Shown: positions 27,222 to 35,791 of the stretch, in pieces
How positions within the stretch are numbered: position 1 is the first letter of the stretch
Layout: every line of letters starts with the position of its first letter
Assembly: GCA_029779475.1 (NCBI GenBank)
Contig: JAKPAN010000088.1
Span: 1 to 49,619, forward strand
DNA length: 49,619 nt
From: Pseudomonadota bacterium
GTDB taxonomy: Bacteria; Pseudomonadota; Gammaproteobacteria; Xanthomonadales; Rhodanobacteraceae
Reading direction: 5' to 3'
Made by a program: the position numbers and the translations under genes
The notes under the pieces: model-generated
The model's input: the letters and a program-made list of their open reading frames with translations, nothing else
Databases searched by the model: none
Told to the model about the DNA's origin: nothing

Positions 27222-27839
27222 TACTGACTCCCTCAATAAGCCTTCGAAGTAGGATGTTTTTTTGCGGCCGCACAAAAAAACCGCCGCAAGCTCGTGCATC
27301 CCTGCGCACGAACCGGGATCGGGATTTGTTTCGATGCGTATTGCCCCACCGCCGCGGAGACCGTTTCGGATGCGACTTTCGATTCGCCCCGAAGCCTCGG
27401 TTCGCCCCCCCTCTCTTGAGGCAACCGTCGACCGGATTCCGCTGCAGCCCGCGCTGTCTGGATAGCACCCGATCGCTGTCATGAAGCTGACAAAAATGTC
27501 AGTGTCGGCGATGGGATCTCGACGGCGTCGGTTTGTTTTGCACCGCGCAAGAAGGCGACCGAATCGAGCGGCTCAGCTAATGCGCGGTTTTCCAATCGAA
27601 ATTCCGCGAAGCGCCGTCAACGCGTCGGCGACCGGCAATCAGAAATCACTCTGTCTTTTTGCATCTGCACATCCCGGATTCTCGGTGTGCGTAGCGTGAC
27701 GGCCATCACGATGTGTGCCCGCCAGTCAACGGCGCGCACGCATGCCATCACCTTGCGGCGTCGATGGAAGAACAATCGGCAACGATTTCCGGAAAGCCGT
27801 GCGGAACCTCCACGCACGCCGCGACGAACCACGCCGCAG
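27222..27839. other. 618-bp non-coding region upstream of the peptidase gene
   Basis: No convincing gene is visible between the peptidase start and the sufT stop. It holds a near-palindrome T7-GCGGCCGC-ACA7 (27257-27280), a pyrimidine-rich tract (27405-27417), an array of TGTCA/TGACA half-sites (27476-27502) and a CRP/Clp-like CGTGA-N6-TCACG (27695-27710). This probably includes the peptidase promoter and a long leader, but no -35/-10 pair stands out. Confidence 0.5.
27476..27502. promoter_or_regulatory. TGTCA/TGACA half-site array (operator or Pho-box-like)
   Basis: Three half-sites are arranged TGTCA-N6-TGACA-N4-TGTCA (27477-27501). The last two form a perfect palindrome CTGACA-AAAA-TGTCAG (27487-27502). 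Read on the plus strand, CTGTCAT-GAAG-CTGACAA (27476-27493) also matches a Pho box, with a perfect first heptamer. It is about 255 bp upstream of the peptidase start codon. The binding protein is unknown. Confidence 0.4.
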
Positions 27840-28394
27840 TCAAAGCATCCCGGTTTCCAGGCGCGCGGCCTCGGACATCATGGTCTGGTTCCACGGCGGG
27901 TCGAACACGAGGTCGACGTCCGCTTCCGCCACCGTCGGGATCATCTCGAGCTTGGTGCGCACGTCGTCGACGAGGATGTCGCCCATGCCGCAGCCCGGCG
28001 CGGTCAGTGTCATGCGCACGTTGACCTTGCGCGTGCCGCCGTCGAGATGTTCGAGGTCGCAGTCGTAAACGAGCCCGAGTTCAACGATGTTGATCGGGAT
28101 CTCCGGATCGAAACACGTGCGCAGTTGTTGCCAGACGAGCTTTTCGACGTCGGCATCGCTCGATTCGTCGGCCAGTTCGATCGGCGGCGGGGTTTCCTTG
28201 CCGATCGCGTCCGCATCCACGCCGCGGATGCGGAACAGGTTGCCGTCCACGTACACCGTGAAGCTGCCGCCGAGCGCCTGCGTGATGTAACCGACCTGCC
28301 CCGCCGGCAGCGTGACCTCGTCGCCCTGCGGCACCATCACGGCGGCGCAGTCGCGTTCGAAGCGGATCGGTTCGGAGGTCTGGCTGTAGCCCAT
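27840..28394 (-). CDS. sufT: Fe-S cluster assembly protein SufT
   Basis: A 184-aa protein of the DUF59/MIP18 family involved in iron-sulfur cluster maturation. The N-terminal part (1-65) has AVMVPQGDEVTLPAGQVGYI. The DUF59 domain (about 80-165) has CFDPEIPINIVELGLVYD and MTLTAPGCGMGDILVDDV, with the conserved Cys next to Gly-Met. The C-terminus ends FDPPWNQTMMSEAARL, a family hallmark. No other suf gene is nearby, so SufT is a stand-alone gene here. Confidence 0.93.
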   Translation of the reverse strand: MGYSQTSEPIRFERDCAAVMVPQGDEVTLPAGQVGYITQALGGSFTVYVDGNLFRIRGVDADAIGKETPPPIELADESSDADVEKLVWQQLRTCFDPEIPINIVELGLVYDCDLEHLDGGTRKVNVRMTLTAPGCGMGDILVDDVRTKLEMIPTVAEADVDLVFDPPWNQTMMSEAARLETGML

Positions 28395-28478
28395 CGACGT
28401 GTTCGCGAAACTTGCGGTGGCGAGCCGCGCATTATCGTCGATATGCGGGCCGGCGCGCGCGGCTTCAACCCGATGAGT

Positions 28479-29921
28479 TCACGCGACCAGACCGGTTTCG
28501 CGCAGGCAGCGCCCGAGCAGGCGCATCGCCGATTCGATGTCGGCGGGCGGCAATCCCGCGTAACCGAGCACGAGGCCCGGCCGCGGCGGCGGCTTCAGGC
28601 AATACGGCGAAATCGTGTACAGGCCGAGCCCGCGCGTGCGCGCGTGCGCGACGAGGCGCTCGCATTCGCCGTGGTTCGCGCGCGTGAGCCACGCAGTGAG
28701 ATGCATGCCCGCGTTGGAATCGACGACTTCCATGGCGCCACGCGTGTGCTGCGCGAGTCCGCCAAGCATCGCCTCGCGCCGCGCGCGCAACGCGAGCGCG
28801 GCGCGGCGCAGGTGCCGCTCGAAGCCGCCATTTGCCATGAAATGCGCGAGCGCCGCCTGTTCGAGCGTGTTGCTGCCGCGATCCTCGAGCCATTTCGCCG
28901 CGACGAATGCATCTCGCAATGCCGGCGGCAACACCATGTAGCCAAGTCGCAGCGCCGGGAACAGCGCCTTCGAAAAACTGCCGATGTAGATGACGCGACC
29001 ATCGCGATCGAGCGACTTCAGCGCCGCGAGCGGGCGACCGCCGTAGCGGAATTCGCCGTCGTAATCGTCCTCGATGAGCCAAGTTCGTTCGCGCGCCGCC
29101 CAGTCGAGCAGTTCCATGCGACGCGGCAGCGGCAGCAACGCGCCGGTCGGGAACTGATGCGACGGCGTGACCACGGCGAGCCGCGCGCCCTTCGGCAACG
29201 CGGACGGCACGAGCCCGTCGCCGTCGACGCGGCAACCGCGCGCATGCGCACCGTGGGCGGCGAACACCTGGCGCGCGCCGCGGTAGTGCGGATCTTCGAG
29301 CGCGACCTCGTCGCCGGCTTCAAGCAGCACGCGCGCGGCCAGCGAAAACGCCTGCTGCGTGCCGTTGACGATAAGCACGTCCTCGGGCGACGCGGGCACG
29401 CCGCGGCGGCGCGCCAGGTAGTCGCACACTTGCACGCGCAACGCGTCGAAACCCTGCGCATCGGGATAATCGAGCTGCGCGTGCTCGGCCGCGCGCGCGA
29501 TCTCGCGTCGCCACACGCTCGCGAGCAGGGGATTCGCGAGCGGCACGCCGTACTGCAGGTTGTAACGCAGGTCGCGGTGCTGATGGCCCGGAATGCGCCG
29601 GCCGTCGGTGTTCGCCTGCGCACGCCGTGCGAACGCCGACAGCGGCGCGACGAGCGCGCTGGCGCTGTTCTTGCGCGCGGCCGGCGCGCCGACGTCGGCC
29701 ACGAAACTGCCCGATCCGACGCGGCCGAGCAGGAAGCCTTCGACCTGCAACTGCTCGTACGCGGCGAGCACGGTGTTGCGCGACAGATCGAGTTCGCGGG
29801 CGAGCATGCGACTCGCGGGCAGGCGCGTGCCTGCGGCGAATCGGCGATCGAGGATCGCGCCCTTCAGCGCGCGGATCAGCTGCGCGTAGCGCGGCCCTTG
29901 TCCATCCAGTTCGAGATACAC
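28479..29921 (-). CDS. MocR/PdxR-type GntR-aminotransferase transcriptional regulator
   Basis: A 480-aa regulator fusing a GntR winged helix (about 1-75; GTRLPASRMLARELDLSRNT, then VLAAYEQLQVEGFL) to a fold-type I aminotransferase domain (about 115-475). The PLP-binding Lys is in YIGSFSKALFPALRLGYMV, and DYDGEFRYGGRPL is also typical. The GTG start at 29921 gives the usual short N-terminal arm; the longer upstream frame is antisense to the divergent gene. It faces a PNPOx-like gene across a 90-bp spacer, the usual MocR-target layout, so it probably regulates that gene. Confidence 0.92.
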   Translation of the reverse strand: MYLELDGQGPRYAQLIRALKGAILDRRFAAGTRLPASRMLARELDLSRNTVLAAYEQLQVEGFLLGRVGSGSFVADVGAPAARKNSASALVAPLSAFARRAQANTDGRRIPGHQHRDLRYNLQYGVPLANPLLASVWRREIARAAEHAQLDYPDAQGFDALRVQVCDYLARRRGVPASPEDVLIVNGTQQAFSLAARVLLEAGDEVALEDPHYRGARQVFAAHGAHARGCRVDGDGLVPSALPKGARLAVVTPSHQFPTGALLPLPRRMELLDWAARERTWLIEDDYDGEFRYGGRPLAALKSLDRDGRVIYIGSFSKALFPALRLGYMVLPPALRDAFVAAKWLEDRGSNTLEQAALAHFMANGGFERHLRRAALALRARREAMLGGLAQHTRGAMEVVDSNAGMHLTAWLTRANHGECERLVAHARTRGLGLYTISPYCLKPPPRPGLVLGYAGLPPADIESAMRLLGRCLRETGLVA

Positions 29922-30011
29922 GATTGGCCCCGGATTCAACCGGAAACTTGGCGCTACAAGGTACCAATATCGAGGGCTATCGTGCACCTGTTTTCCGCAT
30001 CTCGAGGCTCC

Positions 30012-30677
30012 ATGAGCGCCCAAACGAAAGCCCGCCATCACGTCCGCCGCGTCAAGGCGCGTGCGCAGTACGAGCGCGCGGACGTCCATGCAATCCTCGA
30101 CGCGGGCATGCTCGCGCACGTCGCGTTCTGCGTCGACGGCCAGCCGTACGTGATCCCGATGCTCTACGCGCGCGACGGCGACGCGCTGCTGTTGCACGGC
30201 TCCGTCGCGAGCCGCTTGCTGCACGAACTCGGCAACGGCATCGAGGCCTGCGTCGGCGTGACGCATCTCGACGCGCTCGTGCTGGCGCGTTCACACTTCA
30301 ACCATTCCGTGAATTACCGCAGCGTCGTCGCGTTCGGCCGCGCGGTCGTCGTCGACGACGCGGCTTCGAAGGCCGATGCGCTCGCGCGCTTCGTTGATGC
30401 CGTCCTTCCCGGCCGCGCCGCCGAATCGCGCCCGGCCGACGCGAGCGAACTCGCCGCGACGACCGTGTTGCGCTTCGAGATCGTCGACGCCAGCGCCAAG
30501 GTGCGCGGCGGCAGCGTCAAGGACGCGCAAGACGATCTCGCGCTTCCGCACTGGGCCGGCGTCGTGCCGCTGCGCACCGGCTATGGCGAAGCCATCGCCG
30601 AACCCGATCTCGCGGCCGGCATCGCCCTGCCCGGCTCCGTGCGCGCGCTGCTCGCCGACCAGGAATCCGCGACATGA
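30012..30677 (+). CDS. Pyridoxamine-5'-phosphate oxidase-like FMN-binding protein
   Basis: A 221-aa split-barrel flavoprotein of the NimA/PNPOx-like group. Segments: ADVHAILDAGMLAHVAFCVD, QPYVIPMLYARDGDALLLHG, SRLLHELGNGIEACVGVTHL, HFNHSVNYRSVVAFGRAVVV. Members can bind FMN, F420 or heme, and true pyridoxal-phosphate synthesis is not implied. Its stop overlaps the start of the GNAT gene (ATGA). It is divergent from a PLP-domain regulator, hinting at a role in B6 or amine metabolism. Confidence 0.88.
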   Translation: MSAQTKARHHVRRVKARAQYERADVHAILDAGMLAHVAFCVDGQPYVIPMLYARDGDALLLHGSVASRLLHELGNGIEACVGVTHLDALVLARSHFNHSVNYRSVVAFGRAVVVDDAASKADALARFVDAVLPGRAAESRPADASELAATTVLRFEIVDASAKVRGGSVKDAQDDLALPHWAGVVPLRTGYGEAIAEPDLAAGIALPGSVRALLADQESAT

Positions 30678-31081
30678 TCCTTTACCGCGACGATTGCGTT
30701 CCTGCGCTCGACGAAGCACGCGACCTGTATCGCGCCTCGACGCTCGGCGAACGCCGCCCGATCGACGACGATACGCGCTTCACGGCGATGCTCGCCAACG
30801 CGAACCTCACGATCACCGCATGGGACGGCGACGCGCTCGTCGGCATCGCGCGCAGCCTCAGCGATTTCGTCTGGTCGACGTACCTCGCCGACCTTGCCGT
30901 GCGCGTCTCGCACCAGCACGGCGGCATCGGCAAGGAACTCATGCGCCGCACGCAGGCCGCCGCACCGCAAGCGAAGATCGTGCTGCTCGCCGCACCGGCC
31001 GCGCGCGACTACTACGCGCACGTCGGTTTCGCGCACGCGCCGAATGCGTGGTTGCTGGCGGAAACGGGGCGCGTGGTTTGA
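30674..31081 (+). CDS. GNAT-family acetyltransferase (small)
   Basis: A 135-aa GNAT protein. Strand LVGIARSLSDFVWSTYLADL precedes the acetyl-CoA loop HQHGGIGKELMRRTQ, and RDYYAHVGFAHAPNAW is the typical C-terminal 'Y-x-x-x-G-F' segment. It overlaps the PNPOx-like gene by 4 nt and is presumably co-regulated by the MocR protein. The substrate is unknown. Confidence 0.88.
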   Translation: MILYRDDCVPALDEARDLYRASTLGERRPIDDDTRFTAMLANANLTITAWDGDALVGIARSLSDFVWSTYLADLAVRVSHQHGGIGKELMRRTQAAAPQAKIVLLAAPAARDYYAHVGFAHAPNAWLLAETGRVV

Positions 31082-31178
31082 TCCGCGCCGGGCTGCGGCG
31101 TTTCGCTCGCGGCGCGATCCACGGCTATCATCGACCGGCGCTGCATTGGGCTGGCGCAATGCCACGCCGAAGGAACCG

Positions 31179-31625
31179 ATGTCGCCAACCACTTCGATTG
31201 CCTCATCAAGACCCCGCCGCATCGGCATCGCCACCGCGCTCATGTGCGCGCTCGCTGGCGGCGCGTTGTGGTGCCTGCTCTCGCTGCGCGTCGCGGGCGA
31301 CCTCGCGCCGTTCGCGTTCGTCGTCGCCGGGACCGTCGTATGGGCGTTGCGCGCGCACGGCTATGGCGGGCGACGCGCGGGCATCGTCCTTGCGCCGCTG
31401 TTCGTCGCCACCGCCGCGGTCTACGCGTTCTACCTGCAAGCCGTCGCACGCGTCGCCGGCATGCTCGGCGTGTCGATCCGCGACGCGTTCATGAAGATGC
31501 AGGGCGGCTTCGTGCTCGACATCGCGCGGGCGAACCTCGGGACGGCGAGCATGGCGATCGTCGGCGTGGCCATCGTCGCCGCTGCGGCAGCGATGTGGCC
31601 GCGCGATCGCGCACAACGGCGATAA
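31179..31625 (+). CDS. Hypothetical membrane protein (148 aa)
   Basis: The ATG at 31179 has AAGGA 5 nt upstream. About four hydrophobic segments lie near 17-35, 42-58, 68-92 and 120-138, with an Arg-rich C-terminus. The family is not recognised. It is 97 bp downstream of the GNAT gene in the same orientation and may or may not be in that operon. Confidence 0.7.
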   Translation: MSPTTSIASSRPRRIGIATALMCALAGGALWCLLSLRVAGDLAPFAFVVAGTVVWALRAHGYGGRRAGIVLAPLFVATAAVYAFYLQAVARVAGMLGVSIRDAFMKMQGGFVLDIARANLGTASMAIVGVAIVAAAAAMWPRDRAQRR

Positions 31626-31631
31626 GCCGCG

Positions 31632-31680
31632 GTCGTCATGCATTCCGCACGCATGCCGACCACTCCAAGGTCGTGACCTT
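31632..31680. repeat. Inverted repeats in a convergent intergenic spacer
   Basis: GTCGTCATGC (31632-31641) pairs with GCATGCCGAC (31651-31660) at 9 of 10 positions. A second, perfect palindrome AAGGTC-GT-GACCTT lies at 31667-31680. The first could end transcription of the membrane-protein gene; the second contains a CACGAAGG-like motif on the minus strand. Confidence 0.4.
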
Positions 31681-31700
31681 CGTGGGACTTGTCGCTCTTT

Positions 31701-32357
31701 TCAGGCCGGAACCGGCGTTGCCGCGATCTGCCGCAGCGCCTGCTCGAACACCTCGACCGGCTGTCCACCCGAGATCAGGCTGCGTTCGTCGAAGATGATC
31801 GCGGGCACGCCGTGGATGCCTCGGTCGAGGTAATACTTCTCGCGTTCGCGCACCGCCTCGGCGTATTCGTCGCTGTCGAGGACTTTCGCGGCGCGTTGTG
31901 CATCGAGCCCCGCTGCCTCGACCGCGGCGAGCAAAGTCGCGCGGCTGGAGACGTCCTCGCCGCGCGTGTGATATGCCGCGAGCAGTGCATGCTTGAGCGC
32001 AAGCTGTTGCGTCGCACCGAGCGTCCCCGCCCAGTGCAGCAGACGATGCGCATCGAACGTGTTGTGGACGCGTTCGCGCGAGCCGAACGTGAAGCCGAGC
32101 TGCGCGCCGCGCGCGCGGATGTTCTCGCGGTTCTTGTCGAGCTGCTCGCGCGGCATGCCGTACTTGCGCATCAGGTGCTCGGCCGCGTCCTCGCCCTCCG
32201 GCGCCATCTGCGGATTGAGTTCGAACGGCTGGAAATGCAGCTCGATTTTCGCCGCGTCGCCGACGCGCGCGATCGCCTGCTCGAGCGAGGCAAGGCCGAT
32301 CGCGCACCACGGACAGGCGATGTCGGAAACGAAATCGATGCGGATCGGACGCGGCAT
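31701..32357 (-). CDS. DsbA-family oxidoreductase (FrnE-like)
   Basis: A 218-aa thioredoxin-fold protein with no signal peptide, so probably cytosolic. The CPWC active site is at residues 15-18 (FVSDIACPWC). The inserted helical domain holds HFQPFELNPQMAPEGEDAAE. The cis-Pro loop is GIHGVPAIIFDERSLISGGQ. These are features of FrnE/2-hydroxychromene isomerase-like DsbA relatives. The start at 32357 has GGGAG upstream. It lies 95 bp past pgm. Confidence 0.92.
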   Translation of the reverse strand: MPRPIRIDFVSDIACPWCAIGLASLEQAIARVGDAAKIELHFQPFELNPQMAPEGEDAAEHLMRKYGMPREQLDKNRENIRARGAQLGFTFGSRERVHNTFDAHRLLHWAGTLGATQQLALKHALLAAYHTRGEDVSSRATLLAAVEAAGLDAQRAAKVLDSDEYAEAVREREKYYLDRGIHGVPAIIFDERSLISGGQPVEVFEQALRQIAATPVPA

Positions 32358-32452
32358 GTCGAACTCCCGGAGCGGACGACGACGGAAAGTCGTCTCGGTG
32401 CGCAGGAAATGGGCGCGATCGCGCGTTTCGCAAGGCGCGCCGTGCCCGAGAA

Positions 32453-34102
32453 TCAACCCGCGATGACGCGATCGACGACCGCCTGCGCCTCGTCGAGGAT
32501 TTCACGCAGATGCTCGCGGCTGCGGAAGCTTTCGGCGTAGACCTTGTAGATGTCCTCGGTACCGGACGGCCGTGCGGCGAACCAGCCGTTCGCGGCGACG
32601 ACCTTGATGCCGCCGATCGCGGCGCCGTTGCCCGGCGCGCGGTCGAGCACCTGTTCGACCTTCTCGCCGGCGAGCGTGCCGACGTCGAGCTGCGCGGGCG
32701 TGAGCGCGGACAAGCGCGCCTTCTGCTCGCGCGTCGCGCGCGCGTCGACGCGATCGAAGAACGGCTCACCGAGATCCGCGCACAGCGTCGCGTAATACTC
32801 GCCGGGATCGCGGCCGCTGCGCGCGGTGATTTCCGCAGCGAGCAAGGCCGGCGCGATGCCGTCCTTGTCGGTGCTCCACGCGCCGCCGTCGCGGCGCAGG
32901 AACGAGGCGCCTGCGCTTTCTTCGCCGCCGAAACCAAGCGAACCGTCGAACAAGCCATCGACGAACCATTTGAAGCCGACCGGCACTTCGTGCACGCGCC
33001 GGCCGAGCCGTGCGCCGACGCGGTCGATCATCGCGCTGCTGACCACGGTCTTGCCGATCGCCGCATCGCTGCGCCATCCGCTCCGCTCGCGGAACAGGTA
33101 GTCGATCATCGTCGCGAGATAGTGGTTCGCGGGCATGAGCCCGACGCTGCGCGCGACGATGCCGTGGCGGTCATGGTCGGTGTCGCAGGCGGCGGCGACG
33201 TCGTATTTCTCGCGCAACGCGAGCAGACGCTGCATTGCGGGCGCAGATGACGGGTCCATGCGCACGCGGCCGTCCCAATCCAGGCTCATGAACGCGAAAC
33301 GCGGATCGACTTCGAGGCTGACGATGTCGAACGCGATGCGCCAGCGTTCCGCGATGCGCGGCCAGTAGTGCACGCCCGCGCCGCCGAGCGGATCGACGGC
33401 GAGGCGCAGATTCGCGGCGCGGATCGCATCGAAATCGATGAGCGAACCCAAATCGTCGACGTAGGCCGAGAGAAAATCGAACTCACGCGTCGTCGCCGCG
33501 CTGCGTGCCTGCGCGAGCGGCACGCGACGCACGCCGCGCAAACCATCGGCGAGCAAGGCGTTCGCGCGATCCTGGATCCAGCCGGTGATCTTCGAATCGG
33601 CCGGGCCGCCGTTCGGCGGGTTGTACTTGAAGCCGCCGTCTTCGGGCGGATTGTGCGACGGCGTGGCGACGATGCCGTCGGCGATTCCCGTTTCTCGGCC
33701 GCGGTTCCAGCACAGGATCGCGTGCGAGAGCGCCGGCGTCGGCGTGAATTCGCCGCCGGCCGCGATGCGCGTTTCCACGCCGTGCGCGGCGAGCACTTCG
33801 AGCGCGCTGTCCTGCGCGGGCCTGGACAGCGCATGCGTGTCGATACCGAGGAACAGCGGCCCGTCGATGCCGGCCTGCGCGCGGTATTCGCAGATCGCCT
33901 GCGTGATCGCGAGCACGTGCGCCTCGTTGAAGCTCGCGTTGAACGAGGTGCCGCGATGGCCGGACGTGCCGAAACTCACGCGCTGTGCGGCAACGGAAGC
34001 GTCCGGTTTCTTGTCGAAATATTCCGCGACCAGCCGATCGACGTCGACAAGCCGCGCCATCGTCGCCGGCTTGCCAGCAAGCGGATGCAGGGTCGAACTC
34101 AT
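32453..34102 (-). CDS. pgm: Phosphoglucomutase (alpha-D-glucose-phosphate-specific)
   Basis: A 549-aa enzyme interconverting glucose-1-phosphate and glucose-6-phosphate. The phosphoserine loop is [14 protein letters not shown] (Ser149). The N-terminal [20 protein letters not shown] is typical. The metal loop is [11 protein letters not shown], the sugar loop [13 protein letters not shown] and the phosphate loop [14 protein letters not shown]. It matches the E. coli Pgm type rather than AlgC. The start overlaps the pgi stop (ATGA), so both are co-translated. Confidence 0.96.
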   Translation of the reverse strand: MSSTLHPLAGKPATMARLVDVDRLVAEYFDKKPDASVAAQRVSFGTSGHRGTSFNASFNEAHVLAITQAICEYRAQAGIDGPLFLGIDTHALSRPAQDSALEVLAAHGVETRIAAGGEFTPTPALSHAILCWNRGRETGIADGIVATPSHNPPEDGGFKYNPPNGGPADSKITGWIQDRANALLADGLRGVRRVPLAQARSAATTREFDFLSAYVDDLGSLIDFDAIRAANLRLAVDPLGGAGVHYWPRIAERWRIAFDIVSLEVDPRFAFMSLDWDGRVRMDPSSAPAMQRLLALREKYDVAAACDTDHDRHGIVARSVGLMPANHYLATMIDYLFRERSGWRSDAAIGKTVVSSAMIDRVGARLGRRVHEVPVGFKWFVDGLFDGSLGFGGEESAGASFLRRDGGAWSTDKDGIAPALLAAEITARSGRDPGEYYATLCADLGEPFFDRVDARATREQKARLSALTPAQLDVGTLAGEKVEQVLDRAPGNGAAIGGIKVVAANGWFAARPSGTEDIYKVYAESFRSREHLREILDEAQAVVDRVIAG

Positions 34103-35760
34103 GCGGAAGGACCTCGTTGGCGTCGGTAGCGGCGGATCAGCGCGTTCGTGGAACTGTCGTGCGCGAGTTTCGGTGTCTTCGTCGCGGCGAGCTCGGCGCC
34201 GATACGCTTGGCGAGTACCTTGCCGAGTTCGACACCCCACTGGTCGAACGAGTCGATGCCCCAGATCGCGCCCTGCACGAACGTGCTGTGTTCGTAGAGC
34301 GCAACGAGTGCGCCGAGCGTGCGCGGATCGAGCTTGCGCGTGAGGATCGTGCTGCTCGGATGATTGCCGGGGAACGTCTTGTGCGGCACGAGCGCGGCGG
34401 GCACGCCTTCCGCGCGAACTTCCGCCGCGGTTTTGCCGAATGCAAGTGCTTCGCCCTGCGCGAAGAGATTCGCGATGAGCAGGTCGTGCTGGTCGCCGAC
34501 GGGATTGGCCGTCTCGCAGAAACCGATGAAATCGCAGGCGATCTTGCGCGTGCCCTGATGGATGAGCTGATAGAACGAATGCTGGCCGTTCGTGCCCGGC
34601 TCGCCCCAGACGATCGGGCACGTCTCCACGCCGACCGGCTTGCCCGCTCGCGTGACGCGCTTGCCGTTGCTCTCCATCGTCAGTTGCTGGAGATACGCAG
34701 GAAAGCGTTTCAGGTATTGCTCGTAGGGCAGCACGGCGAGGCTTTCGACGCCGAGGAAATTCGCATTCCAGAGGCCGATCAGTCCGTGCAGCACGGGCAA
34801 GTTGCGCTCGAACGGCGTTTTGCGGAAATGCTCGTCCATCGCGTGGAAGCCGGCGAGCATGTCGCGGAAATTTTGCGGCCCGATCGCGAGCATCGTCGAC
34901 AGGCCGATGGCGCTATCCATCGAATAGCGGCCGCCGACCCAGTCCCAGAAGCCGAACATGTTGGCCGGGTCGATGCCGAATCTTTCGACCTCGCCGCGGT
35001 TCGTCGACACCGCGACGAAGTGCTTGGCGATGGCGCGTTCGTCGCCGAGCGCAGCCAGGCACCAGCGCCGCGCCGCGTGCGCGTTGGCGAGCGTTTCCTG
35101 CGTCGTGAACGTCTTGGAGCAGACCACGAACAGCGTGCGCGCGGGATCGAGATCGCGCGTCGCTTCCGCGAAATCGGTGCCATCGACGTTGGAAACGAAA
35201 CGGAAGTCGAGCGCGCGATCGGAATAGTGGCGAAGCGCTTCGTACGCCATCACCGGCCCGAGATCGGAGCCGCCGATGCCGATGTTCACGACGTGGCGGA
35301 TGCGTTCGCCCGTGTGGCCCTTCCACGCGCCCGAGCGCACGCGCTCGCAGAACACGGCCATGCGCTCGAGCACTTCGTGCACGCCGGCAAGCACGTCGCG
35401 GCCGTCGACGACGAGGCGCTTGCCCTTCGGCATGCGCAGCGCGACATGCAGCACCGAGCGATCCTCGGTCGTGTTGATGCGGTCGCCGCGGAACATCGCG
35501 TCGATGCGCCCGCGCAGGTCGCGCGCCTGCGCAAGCGCGAGCAGGAGCGCGACAGCGCGCTCGTCAACGCGCTGCTTGGCATAGTCGAAGTACAGGCCCA
35601 CAGCGTCGAGCGCGCAACGCTCGCCGCGTTGCGCGTCGTCGGCAAACAGTTCGCGCAGATGGCGACGCTTCAAGGTCGCGGCAAGACGCTGCAGCGCCTT
35701 CCATTGCTGAGTGGCGGCGAGCGGACGCTCGGCCGTGGTACGGCTCGTTTTCGATTTCAT
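34099..35760 (-). CDS. pgi: Glucose-6-phosphate isomerase
   Basis: A 553-aa glycolytic enzyme interconverting glucose-6-phosphate and fructose-6-phosphate. Signatures: [58 protein letters not shown] (active-site His) and [17 protein letters not shown] (active-site Lys). Length is as in E. coli. It starts 31 bp after pntB on the same strand. Confidence 0.97.
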   Translation of the reverse strand: MKSKTSRTTAERPLAATQQWKALQRLAATLKRRHLRELFADDAQRGERCALDAVGLYFDYAKQRVDERAVALLLALAQARDLRGRIDAMFRGDRINTTEDRSVLHVALRMPKGKRLVVDGRDVLAGVHEVLERMAVFCERVRSGAWKGHTGERIRHVVNIGIGGSDLGPVMAYEALRHYSDRALDFRFVSNVDGTDFAEATRDLDPARTLFVVCSKTFTTQETLANAHAARRWCLAALGDERAIAKHFVAVSTNRGEVERFGIDPANMFGFWDWVGGRYSMDSAIGLSTMLAIGPQNFRDMLAGFHAMDEHFRKTPFERNLPVLHGLIGLWNANFLGVESLAVLPYEQYLKRFPAYLQQLTMESNGKRVTRAGKPVGVETCPIVWGEPGTNGQHSFYQLIHQGTRKIACDFIGFCETANPVGDQHDLLIANLFAQGEALAFGKTAAEVRAEGVPAALVPHKTFPGNHPSSTILTRKLDPRTLGALVALYEHSTFVQGAIWGIDSFDQWGVELGKVLAKRIGAELAATKTPKLAHDSSTNALIRRYRRQRGPSA

Positions 35761-35791
35761 CCCTTAACGATGCCTTGTCGCGACGGCGCCA

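Noticed and set aside
27257..27280. T7-GCGGCCGC-ACA7 near-palindrome as a terminator
   Set aside because: The stem is only about 5 bp and it lies in the leader just before the peptidase start; possible attenuator but not supported enough to annotate.
27695..27710. CGTGA-N6-TCACG as a CRP/Clp site
   Set aside because: The core matches GTGA-N6-TCAC but it is over 470 bp from the nearest start codon in the right direction; likely chance.
27687..30011. Long plus-strand frame running into the PNPOx-like gene
   Set aside because: The part before 30012 is antisense to sufT and the MocR gene; only the last 221 codons show a protein family.
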